From CAYWKU01 sp964459325 (GTDB lineage Bacteria > RBG-13-61-14 > CAYWKU01), in contig CAYWKU010000023.1 in NCBI GenBank assembly GCA_964459325.1, positions 1 to 53,419 of the forward strand: a stretch of DNA of 53,419 nucleotides, in the 5' to 3' direction. Shown here piece by piece: positions 16,605 through 23,944 of this stretch. The position numbers and the translations under genes are program-made. How positions within the stretch are numbered: the stretch's first letter is position 1; each line of letters begins with the position of its first letter. The notes beneath the pieces were generated by a model, which was not told the DNA's origin, did no database searches, and saw nothing but the letters and a program-made list of their open reading frames with translations.

Positions 16605-17636
16605 ATGAAGGGCGCGAGTTTCGGAAGATATGAGGTCATAGACGAGCTTGGCCGCGGCTCCATGGGTGTGGTCTACAGGGCCAGGGACCCCATGATAGAC
16701 CGTGAAGTGGCCATAAAGACCGTCCCGGTGGGTTACGAGGGCGATTCCACCCGCCGCGCCAATCACCTGGAAAGGCTGCGCCGCGAAGCGCTGGCCGCCG
16801 GAAGGCTCAACCATCCCAATATCGTGGTGGTTTACGACGTGGGCGAGGAGGGCGATTCCTTTTATATCGCCATGGAGTTGTTGCAGGGAAAAACCGTTGA
16901 CCGCCACATAAAGGAAGGCGGCAAAATCACCCCCGAATGGACCGCCGAGGCAATTGCCGCCACCGCCGACGCCCTCGACCACGCTCACTCAAAGGAGGTT
17001 ATTCATCGCGACATCAAGCCTTCCAACCTTTTTCTTATGGATAACAACCTGCTTAAGGTCACCGATTTCGGCATAGCCAAGCTACCGCTGGGCACTATCA
17101 CCGCCGAAGGCCGCATCGTCGGCTCCCCCAGCTACATGAGCCCCGAGCAGGTGCGGGGTAAGCCGGTGGACGGGCGCAGCGACATATTCAGCCTGGCTAT
17201 TGTGACCTACATTCTGCTTTCCGGTAAAAAGCCCTTCGGGGCCGGTGAAGTGCCGGATATTGTTTACCGCATAGTTCACGAAGACCCGCCGCCGGTCACC
17301 CGGCTCAGGCCCGACCTTCCGGCGGAAATCAATCCGGTTATGGAAAAGGCTTTAGCCAAGGAATCTTCGAAAAGGTACGCTTCCGCCGGTGAATTTGCCC
17401 GCGCGGTCAAAAAAGCCCTGGCTTCCGCCACCAGGGGGGACGCTTCGCAAGCAGGAGAGGAAAGCAGCGGAGACTCCACCTCGGAAGGCAGGAGGATGCC
17501 CTTCGACATGAACCGGCATCGGGAAAAATCCGGTGACGGCATCTCGCAGATAGACAAGGTCTTCCACGAAATCACTTCCGAAGTACGCTCGTTTACACTC
17601 AAAGGCCACAAGAAAAAGCGCAAGAAAAGGAAATAG
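16605..17636 (+). CDS. Hanks-type Ser/Thr protein kinase, soluble
   Basis: 343 residues from ATG 16605; an upstream in-frame extension translates the antisense of the glycosidase remnant and is rejected. The kinase domain has the glycine loop LGRGSMGVV, Lys38 (VAIK), HRDIKPSN with catalytic Asp136, and DFG Asp154-Gly156; GSPSYMSPEQ is the activation-segment end. All catalytic residues are present. After the kinase domain comes a charged tail ending in basic KKKRKKRK, and no transmembrane helix, unlike PknB-type receptors. It is 2 bp upstream of an FHA protein gene and in one operon with meaB, so the FHA protein is a likely substrate or reader. Confidence 0.93.
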   Translation: MKGASFGRYEVIDELGRGSMGVVYRARDPMIDREVAIKTVPVGYEGDSTRRANHLERLRREALAAGRLNHPNIVVVYDVGEEGDSFYIAMELLQGKTVDRHIKEGGKITPEWTAEAIAATADALDHAHSKEVIHRDIKPSNLFLMDNNLLKVTDFGIAKLPLGTITAEGRIVGSPSYMSPEQVRGKPVDGRSDIFSLAIVTYILLSGKKPFGAGEVPDIVYRIVHEDPPPVTRLRPDLPAEINPVMEKALAKESSKRYASAGEFARAVKKALASATRGDASQAGEESSGDSTSEGRRMPFDMNRHREKSGDGISQIDKVFHEITSEVRSFTLKGHKKKRKKRK

Positions 17637-17638
17637 CG

Positions 17639-18085
17639 ATGAGCCCCGAAGAAAACCAGAAAAAGGACGAAACCGAAAAGGTGCAACAGCTGCGGAAAGA
17701 GGCATACGACGACCCCGAGCGCACGGCGGTCGAAGGGCCTCCGGCGGGAAGGGAACTCGGGCTGCCGGTGGGAAAGGAGCTGAAGCTGGCGCTGCATTCC
17801 GGCCCGAGAGAAGGGCTGAAATTCTTATTCCCCAAGGGAAACATTATCATAGGCCGCGGCGCAGACGCCGACCTCACCATCGACGACGACAAGATAAGCA
17901 GAAAACACGCCGTAATTGAAGCCTTCTCCCGCGACCAGATTTTCATATCCGACCTCGCCAGCACCAACGGAACCTACATCAACGGCATGAGGATAAGGAG
18001 CACGAAGCTCAAGGACGGGGACGAAATCCGCATCGGAAAGACTCGCCTCAAGTTCTCCTCCCGGGATACCGAAGGCGCCGATTAA
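17639..18085 (+). CDS. FHA-domain protein (phosphothreonine reader)
   Basis: 148 residues. A charged N-terminal 45-residue tail contains PERTAVEG, which has a threonine placed like the phospho-acceptor of GarA/OdhI-type proteins. The FHA domain (about 50-145) has IGRGADADLT, ISRKHAVIE and STNGTYING, the full phosphopeptide-binding signature. It starts 2 bp after the kinase stop and ends 3 bp before meaB, so all three are one transcript. By analogy with GarA it may be phosphorylated by the neighbouring kinase and then bind itself or a target enzyme; the target being MeaB or its mutase is inference from gene order. Confidence 0.9.
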   Translation: MSPEENQKKDETEKVQQLRKEAYDDPERTAVEGPPAGRELGLPVGKELKLALHSGPREGLKFLFPKGNIIIGRGADADLTIDDDKISRKHAVIEAFSRDQIFISDLASTNGTYINGMRIRSTKLKDGDEIRIGKTRLKFSSRDTEGAD

Positions 18086-18088
18086 CTT

Positions 18089-19045
18089 ATGGAACTTGTG
18101 GAGAATATGCTGAAGGGGGACTCGAGGTCTCTCGCACGCCTGATAACGCTTGTCGAAAACCGCACCGAAGACCTCCCCCGAATAATGAAAGCCATCCACC
18201 CTCACGGGGGTAAATCCTACGTGGTGGGGCTGACCGGCCCTCCCGGCGCCGGGAAAAGCACCGTGGCCGATGGCCTGGTCCGACTATGGAGAGATGAAAA
18301 TTACCGGGTGGGCGCCGTGCTGGTGGACCCTTCCAGCCCTTTTTCCGGGGGAGCCATACTGGGTGACCGGATACGTATGAACAGCCACGCAACCGACCCG
18401 GGCGTATTCATGAGGAGCATGGCCAGCCGCGGAAGCCGGGGTGGCCTGGCGCGCTCCACGAAGGAGGTCGTTCATCTGATTGACGCCTTCGGCGTCGACT
18501 GGCTGCTGGCCGAAACCGTCGGCGTAGGTCAAACCGAGTTGGACGTCATGAGCATCGCCGACACTATCATAGTGGTGCTGGGGCCGGAGTCTGGCGACAC
18601 CGTACAGACAATGAAAGCCGGTCTTATGGAAATCGCCGACATCTTCGTTATAAACAAGGCCGACAAGGAGGGCGCTAAAAGGATGGCCGCCGAAATATCC
18701 GCCATGCTCGAGCTGAAGGAAGACTATCCCGAAGGCTGGAAGCCCCCGGTTTTGATGAGCATTGCATCCCGAGGCGAAGGCATCGACGAAATCAACACCA
18801 CCATAGCCCGCCACCGCGCCCACCACCTGAAATGCCCGCCGGAGCAAAGCAGAAGAAGGCGCATCCGACGGTCGGAGCTTTTCGCAGTGCTGGAGTATCA
18901 CTTCCGAACCCGGCTGGAAGACTCTTTTGAAGCCGAGCCGTTTTCCGGTTATGTAAGGCAGGTTGAAGAAGGAAAAATGAGCCCGTACGAAGTTCTTGAC
19001 CGAATGCTCCGGGAAAACAGCTTCGCAGATATATTTAAAAAATGA
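18089..19045 (+). CDS. meaB: MeaB/ArgK-type GTPase (B12-mutase chaperone)
   Basis: 318 residues, the usual length. Walker A is GPPGAGKST (residues 50-58); VDPSSPFSGGAILGDRIRM, the switch motif ETVGVGQTE and NKAD for guanine recognition follow, all hallmarks of MeaB. Family members gate cobalamin loading and protect methylmalonyl-CoA mutase or related acyl-CoA mutases. No mutase gene is in the window. Its operon with a Ser/Thr kinase and an FHA protein is unusual and suggests regulated mutase maturation. The C-terminal dimerisation arm (FRTRLEDSFEAE... ) is present. Confidence 0.93.
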   Translation: MELVENMLKGDSRSLARLITLVENRTEDLPRIMKAIHPHGGKSYVVGLTGPPGAGKSTVADGLVRLWRDENYRVGAVLVDPSSPFSGGAILGDRIRMNSHATDPGVFMRSMASRGSRGGLARSTKEVVHLIDAFGVDWLLAETVGVGQTELDVMSIADTIIVVLGPESGDTVQTMKAGLMEIADIFVINKADKEGAKRMAAEISAMLELKEDYPEGWKPPVLMSIASRGEGIDEINTTIARHRAHHLKCPPEQSRRRRIRRSELFAVLEYHFRTRLEDSFEAEPFSGYVRQVEEGKMSPYEVLDRMLRENSFADIFKK

Positions 19046-19072
19046 TTCCGGTAATTTTGGCTAACCACCCGA

Positions 19073-19101
19073 TTGACACCCTTTTCCCGATTTAGTATAC
19101 T
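19073..19101 (+). promoter_or_regulatory. Strong sigma70 promoter of the acyl-CoA ligase gene
   Basis: TTGACA, exactly 17 nt, TATACT: five of six at -10 and a perfect -35. Transcription should begin near 19108, leaving a leader of about 145 nt before the ATG at 19255. Confidence 0.82.
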
Positions 19102-19254
19102 GAACCTTCGTCAGTGGGTGGGTAAGGTGAGGCTTGCATGTTCCGTAAAACAACTTTCCTGAAAAACAATATGATGATGCAATGCTTTATAGCCGGTTCC
19201 GGAATATTCGGAATCCATATCGTCCTAAAAAATTAATGAAAACAGGGGGATAAA

Positions 19255-21060
19255 ATGGCGCTTGAAGAAAAATCGTTAGGAGCCGTGTTCAGAAACCGCG
19301 TCGAAAAGTACGGAGACCGGACATTTCTCCAGGTAAAAGGAAAAGGCGGATACCGGGACGTTTCCTGGAAGCAGGCCTTCCGGCAGGTATCCGGAATAGC
19401 CGGAGGGTTGTTGAAAATTGGCATCGAGCCCGGCCACAAGGTGGCCATCCTCAGCGAAAACCGCCCCGAATGGGCATACACCGACCTGGGATGCCTCTCC
19501 ATCGGCGCAGTGGACGTTCCCATCTACGCCACCAACACACCCGACCAGTGCTCATATATCATTAAGGACTCCGACTCACGGCTGGTCTTCGTATCCGGTG
19601 GCCATCAACTGGCCAAGCTCTTGGCCAAGCGCGAAGAACTGGACGACGTCGAAAAAGTCATCGTTATGGACGATTGGGCCAGCTATCCCTACCCCGAGTG
19701 GGTAATGGGCTTCAAGGAGTTTGTAAGCGAAGGCCTCAAGCACCTCGATGACAATCAACTCAAGGCGCGTACCGAAGGTGTGAGTGAGGACGACATGGCC
19801 ACGTTCATTTACACCTCCGGCACAACCGGCGCTCCCAAGGGCGTCATGCTCACCCACGGCAACTTCCTGGCCAACTGCCGGGACGTGGCGGAACTCGGGT
19901 TTGTCGATGAAAGCGATATAGTTCTAAGCTTTCTGCCCCTGAGTCATTCCTTCGAGAGAACCGTGGGATATTACAACCCGCTTTTTATAGGCTGCACCAT
20001 CGCCTACGCGGAAGATATGGACCACCTTATCAACAACCTGAGCGAGGTCAGGCCGACTTTCATGGCAAGTGTGCCCCGCTTTTACGAAAAGGTCTACAGC
20101 ACGGTAAAGACGGGAGTGGAGCAGAGTCCTCCCGCCCGGCAGAAGATATTCAACTGGGCCGTGGGCGTAGGGGAGAAGGTGAGTAAGCGCAAAATGTACA
20201 AGCAGTCCATCCCCCCGTTTCTCGCGACTAAATATAAAATCGCCGAGAAGCTGGTCTTCTCAAAGCTGCAGGAGCGAATGGGAGGCAGGCTGAAGTTCTT
20301 CGCTTCCGGCGGCGCTCCGCTTGCCAAGGAAATCTCCGAGTTCTTCCACGCCGCCGGCATACTGATACTGGAAGGATACGGCCTTACCGAAACCGCCCCC
20401 ATACTTACGGTGAACAAGCCCGACGATTATCGCTTCGGTACCGTGGGCAAGCCCCTGAAGACCGTCGAGATAAAATTGAGCGAAGGCGACAAGGAAATTA
20501 TGGCCAGAGGCCCCAACATCATGAAAGGCTACTACAAGCTCCCCGACCAGACCGCCGAAGTGCTGGACAACGACGGATGGTTCCATACCGGCGACGTCGG
20601 GGAATGGGACCCCGACGGTTTCCTCAAGGTCACCGACCGCCTCAAGGACCTGATAAAGACCTCCGGCGGAAAGTACGTGGCTCCCCAGCACGTGGAAGGC
20701 CTGCTTATACAGGACAGGTACATCGAGCAGGTCAACGTGGTGGGCGACAGGCGCAAATACTGCACCGCGCTTATCGTACCCAACTTCGACCAGATAGAAC
20801 AATGGGCCGAGGAGCAGGGAATACAATGGCAAGACCGCAAGGAACTGGTTTCAAAGAAGGAAATCAGCGACCTGATAAAGAAATCGGTACAGAACGTCAA
20901 CAAGGACCTGCCGAGCTATGAAACAATCAAGGACTTACGGCTGCTCTCCGAGGAGTTCACCCAGGAAAACAACATGCTCACGCCCACCATGAAGGTAAAG
21001 CGGAAGGTGGTAAATAAGACGTACGAGGACCTCATCGAGTCCATGTACCCGAAAGAATAA
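19255..21060 (+). CDS. Long-chain acyl-CoA synthetase (AMP-forming)
   Basis: 601 residues, matching bacterial FAA1/FadD15-type ligases. The P-loop is YTSGTTGAPKGVMLTHGN from about residue 186; GYGLTETAP binds the adenylate; GWFHTGDVGEWDPDGFLKVTDRLKDLIKTSGGKYVAP spans the hinge and catalytic region (cited in parts: GDVGEWDPDG, DRLKDLIKTSGGK). It activates long-chain fatty acids with ATP and CoA, for degradation or lipid remodelling. It has no signal peptide and is probably peripheral to the membrane. The gene stands alone, with a strong promoter and a good terminator. GGGGGA lies 6 nt before the ATG. Confidence 0.92.
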   Translation: MALEEKSLGAVFRNRVEKYGDRTFLQVKGKGGYRDVSWKQAFRQVSGIAGGLLKIGIEPGHKVAILSENRPEWAYTDLGCLSIGAVDVPIYATNTPDQCSYIIKDSDSRLVFVSGGHQLAKLLAKREELDDVEKVIVMDDWASYPYPEWVMGFKEFVSEGLKHLDDNQLKARTEGVSEDDMATFIYTSGTTGAPKGVMLTHGNFLANCRDVAELGFVDESDIVLSFLPLSHSFERTVGYYNPLFIGCTIAYAEDMDHLINNLSEVRPTFMASVPRFYEKVYSTVKTGVEQSPPARQKIFNWAVGVGEKVSKRKMYKQSIPPFLATKYKIAEKLVFSKLQERMGGRLKFFASGGAPLAKEISEFFHAAGILILEGYGLTETAPILTVNKPDDYRFGTVGKPLKTVEIKLSEGDKEIMARGPNIMKGYYKLPDQTAEVLDNDGWFHTGDVGEWDPDGFLKVTDRLKDLIKTSGGKYVAPQHVEGLLIQDRYIEQVNVVGDRRKYCTALIVPNFDQIEQWAEEQGIQWQDRKELVSKKEISDLIKKSVQNVNKDLPSYETIKDLRLLSEEFTQENNMLTPTMKVKRKVVNKTYEDLIESMYPKE

Positions 21061-21081
21061 CCGGCATAATAAAGCGGACCG

Positions 21082-21115
21082 AGGCCCATCTTTCCAAGGT
21101 GGGCCTTTAATTTAT
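21082..21115 (+). terminator. Rho-independent terminator after the acyl-CoA ligase gene
   Basis: AGGCCCATC and GGTGGGCCT pair around a TTTCCAA loop and are followed by TTAATTTA, a weak U-tract. Confidence 0.75.
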
Positions 21116-21138
21116 ATCGGTACCGGGATTCCACATTA

Positions 21139-21258
21139 GGGTGGCACACCTTGGCCGCAGGGTGGCTCAGGGGGTGTATACAGCCTGAGTAAGTTAGGCT
21201 ATCACCTTACCGCGGAAGAGCATGTTTTCGTGTAACCTCCGGGAGCGGTCAAGGTGTG
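21139..21258 (+). ncRNA. Structured RNA-like repeat, copy C
   Basis: Third copy of the element. CACACCTTGGCC (21145-21156) pairs along 12 positions with GGTCAAGGTGTG (21247-21258), with one G-U pair. Relative to copies A and B, C-G has become U-A inside this helix, a covariation. CTCAGG (21166-21171) pairs with CCTGAG (21184-21189). Conserved blocks CGCAGGGTGGCTCA, ATCACCT and GAGCGGTCA are present. It ends only about 50 nt before the hydrolase start, the position of a 5'-leader element. Confidence 0.7.
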
Positions 21259-21309
21259 AGACAAGCTCATCTTTTTACACAGGAATCGCGGGATTGCGGG
21301 AGAAAAGAA

Positions 21310-22071
21310 ATGGCTATTGTGGATGTGGGGAAAAACTCGGTCAATGTCGAGGGTGAGCTTCAAAACGGCAAGCAGCCCTTAATCGCCGTCCACGGCGCGG
21401 GGGGTGGAGCGTGGATGTGGCGCAGGTTGCGCGAGGAGCTCAAAGGCGCCTTCGGAGTGCTCGCCCCCGACCTTCCCGGACACGGAAACTCCGGCGGCGA
21501 AGGTGAAAGCTCCGTGGCGTCGTACAGCGAAATAGTCCGCAGCGCCGCCTTTAAGCTGGATATCTCCCGCCCACTGGTCATGGGCCATTCGATGGGAGGC
21601 GCAATCGCCATAATGTGGGCTCTTACCCATCCGGACGAAGTCGCCGGCCTCGTCCTCATCTCCACCGGCGCCCGGCTCAGGGTTAACCAAGCGATTTTCA
21701 AAGCCATCGAAGAAAACTACGAAGGCTATCTCCAGGGAATGGAAAACATGGCGTTCGGAAAAAACGCACCGGCGGAAGTAGTGGAAGAGACCAGGGTCGA
21801 AGGCGAAAAGGCGCCGCCCCGGGTAACTTCCGGCGATTTCGTCGCCTGCGACAATTTCGACGTTATGAACGATGTCTCAAACATACAGACGCCTGCGCTT
21901 ATTTTGTGCGGAGAGGCCGACCTCATGACGCCGCTCAAGTACAGCCAATACCTGGCGGACAATATGCCAAACGCCTCGTTCAAGACATTCCCCGACGCCG
22001 GGCACATGCTACCCCTCGAACAACCCGCCGAAACGGCCCGGACAATCGGGGACTGGTGGGAAAGTTTATAA
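21310..22071 (+). CDS. Alpha/beta hydrolase (esterase/BioH-like)
   Basis: 253 residues from the ATG at 21310, the start of clear homology (MAIVDVGKNSVNVEG). VHGAGGGAWMW forms the oxyanion loop, MGHSMGGA contains nucleophile Ser94, and Asp204 (GEADLMTP) and His232 (DAGHMLP) complete the triad. Length and motifs fit generic carboxylesterases/aminoacrylate-hydrolase-like enzymes. There is no signal peptide. A frame upstream of this start overlaps RNA-like repeat C and was rejected. The substrate cannot be told; proximity to a fatty acyl-CoA ligase may be fortuitous because a terminator lies between them. Confidence 0.85.
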   Translation: MAIVDVGKNSVNVEGELQNGKQPLIAVHGAGGGAWMWRRLREELKGAFGVLAPDLPGHGNSGGEGESSVASYSEIVRSAAFKLDISRPLVMGHSMGGAIAIMWALTHPDEVAGLVLISTGARLRVNQAIFKAIEENYEGYLQGMENMAFGKNAPAEVVEETRVEGEKAPPRVTSGDFVACDNFDVMNDVSNIQTPALILCGEADLMTPLKYSQYLADNMPNASFKTFPDAGHMLPLEQPAETARTIGDWWESL

Positions 22072-22105
22072 AAGTTTGCCTAATAGTACTGATAACGCAC
22101 ACAAA

Positions 22106-22200
22106 ATGGTAGGCCCGGCACTCCTGCCGGGCATCGGCGACAAGAGTGTCGCCCCTACCATAAGGCGCAGGGTAGGCCCGGCACTCCTGTCGGCCTTTTC
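22106..22200. repeat. Dispersed palindromic repeat, copy 1 plus partial copy
   Basis: An ATGGTAGG...CCTACCAT-bounded unit (22106-22161) containing GGCCCGGCACTCCTGCCGGGC, then a partial copy with GGTAGGCCCGGCACTCCTG at 22171-22200. Related copies lie at 23735, 27766 and 28673. Confidence 0.8.
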
Positions 22201-22347
22201 CACCATGTAATGGAGGGTGCGCCGGTCTCTGTCTCGCCGTGGCGGCCATGCGAATAGACTGTCGCTATTTCAAAACCGCGCCGCACAGGGATTCAAGACC
22301 AATCACGCCGAGGTTATGATAGGCAAGGCAAAGTCCGCGGGGCAAGC

Positions 22348-23277
22348 TCATTCCCCGTAAACCCTGCGAACCAGGTAGCGGGGACGTTTTCGCACCTCCC
22401 GGTAGATACGCCCGATATATTCGCCAATCAGGCCGAGGGCGAAAAACTGCGAACCCACCAAGAAAAACAAAACGGCAAATAGGGTGAAAACTCCTTCTGC
22501 AGCCCATTCCGAACCAAGATAAAGCCTAAACCATGCGATAAGCGCGCCAAAAGCGATGCCCAACAGCGCGAGGCCCGCCCCCGAGTAAAGCAGCAGCCGG
22601 AGCGGAAACGCGGAAAAGGACGTGACAAAGTCGAACTGGAGATTAATGAGCCTGGCGAGATTATAGTTGCTGCTCCTGGACACCCGCTCCTCATGCCTAA
22701 CCGGAATTTCGGTGATATTTTTCGCAAAAAGGCAGGCCAGAGCGGGTATAAACGTGGAATGCTCCCGGCATTCGACCATGGCATCGACCACCGGTCTGCG
22801 GTAGGCCCGAAGCATGCACCCCCAGTCCGAAAGATTAACCCCGGTGATGCGCCGGGCGACGGCGTTAATACCGCGGGAAGGCAGGACACGCAGGATAGAA
22901 TCCTGACGGTTCTCCCGCACCGTTCCCACTACCTCCCAGTCTCCTTCTTCCATAACCTCCACCAGCCGGGGGATTTCCTCGGGAGGGTTTTGCAAATCCG
23001 CGTCCAACGTGACTATGATATCGCCCTTGGCTTTCTCGAAACCCGCGAAGACGGCCGCGTGCTGGCCGTAATTGCGTACCAGCTCGACCACCCTCACCCA
23101 TCCGCGCCCGGCATAGCTTTTCATTATTTCCAGCGAGCGGTCATTGCTGCCGTCATCAACGAGGATAACCTCGTAATCATGATTCTGAGCGAGCCGGGCA
23201 AGGCTTTGCTCCAGGCGGTTCATCAGTGCATCGATGTTGGGTTCCTCATTGTAAACGGGGATAACCACAGTTATCAT
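22348..23277 (-). CDS. Glycosyltransferase family 2, ArnC/DPM1-like, membrane-bound
   Basis: 309 residues. The catalytic domain has VVIPVYNEEPNIDAL at the N-terminus, DDGSNDRS and the metal-binding LDADLQNPPEEIP. NYGQHAAVFAGFEKAKGD is typical of undecaprenyl/dolichyl-phosphate sugar transferases such as ArnC and GtrB. Two transmembrane helices near residues 230-255 and 265-290 and a short basic tail follow, as in that family. It should transfer a sugar from a nucleotide donor to undecaprenyl phosphate for cell-envelope modification. The ATG overlaps (ATGA) the stop of a broken gene just upstream, so it was once the second gene of a pair. Confidence 0.9.
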   Translation of the reverse strand: MITVVIPVYNEEPNIDALMNRLEQSLARLAQNHDYEVILVDDGSNDRSLEIMKSYAGRGWVRVVELVRNYGQHAAVFAGFEKAKGDIIVTLDADLQNPPEEIPRLVEVMEEGDWEVVGTVRENRQDSILRVLPSRGINAVARRITGVNLSDWGCMLRAYRRPVVDAMVECREHSTFIPALACLFAKNITEIPVRHEERVSRSSNYNLARLINLQFDFVTSFSAFPLRLLLYSGAGLALLGIAFGALIAWFRLYLGSEWAAEGVFTLFAVLFFLVGSQFFALGLIGEYIGRIYREVRKRPRYLVRRVYGE

Positions 23278-23602
23278 CGTTCGCCGTCCTTGGCTTGTCC
23301 GGCGGGCAAAAGCCGCCGGAGCGAGCCTTTCCGCCAGTCTACATAATCCTTACGTAGAATATCGAAATCCGCGCCCTGTTTGCGCACGTAATCCTCGTTT
23401 CTCCCGAGGCCGCCTTTTCTCGGGCAAAGGTAACGATACAGGCGGGCTCATGGAATTCTACCAGAATTTTCAGGTCTTCCGCCCGGTCAAAGCGTCTCCA
23501 CCCGCCTTCCGGTATAAATTTGAATATAACCCAGGCTATTGCGCTCGTGCAAGGTATATACATCCATCTCGCCCTTTTTGCACTAACCGGCCCTTTTTGC
23601 AA
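23274..23602 (-). pseudogene. Frameshifted C-terminal remnant of a gene upstream of the GT2 gene
   Basis: Two minus-strand frames join into one sensible C-terminus if a single-base shift near 23,410 is allowed: MYIPCTSAIAWVIFKF, RRFDRAEDLKILVEF, HEPACIVTFARE, then GGLGRNEDYVRKQGADFDILRK with a stop that overlaps the GT2 start by 4 bp. The shift falls in GAGAAAAGG, a homopolymer run. The operon-style overlap shows this frame was once translated. The sequence could be the tail of a polyprenyl-phosphate-using GT39/ArnT-type transferase, the usual partner of ArnC-like GT2 proteins, but I cannot confirm that. The N-terminal part is absent: upstream DNA is repeats. Confidence 0.5.
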
Positions 23603-23734
23603 AAGGGTCGCGGCGGCAAGCTACGGTACACCGGCTGCGACCATGATGAGCGAATATAAGCGATTCCGGGCCTTCTTCGCCCGCAAAAAGAATAGAAGCT
23701 TGTCGGGAAAAGCCTGAGCTGCACTTTCCGGCAC

Positions 23735-23825
23735 ATGGTAGGCCCGGCACTCCTGCCGGGCTTTTACGTTCGATGAGACAGTTGACAGCCCACACAACTT
23801 GCTTGTGTGGGTGCTCGAAGAGCAC
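23735..23825. repeat. Dispersed repeat copy 2 with two adjoining perfect hairpins
   Basis: ATGGTAGGCCCGGCACTCC plus TGCCGGGC at 23735-23761 is a further copy of the repeat. CCCACACAA/TTGTGTGGG (23789-23811) and GTGCTC-GAA-GAGCAC (23811-23825) are perfect adjacent hairpins sharing one base. Confidence 0.75.
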
Positions 23826-23944
23826 GTGAAAAAATCGCGCAACCCATCCGGTTTTTTCGACAGTTATTCAAAGCTCGGGCTTGAGACTCCGGGCTTATTC
23901 CCGTATCCTAAGACCCTGAACACAATCCCCGGGGAAAAGGAAAA

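Noticed and set aside
14647..21258. T-box or cobalamin riboswitch identity for the three RNA-like elements
   Set aside because: AGGGTGGC is reminiscent of the T-box, but there is no specifier stem, no matching terminator, and the downstream genes are not aminoacyl-tRNA or amino-acid genes.
21980..22249. Minus-strand frame containing RQECRAYH, and similar frames at 23583-23842
   Set aside because: These are translations of the dispersed repeat, not genes; the peptide recurs wherever the repeat does.
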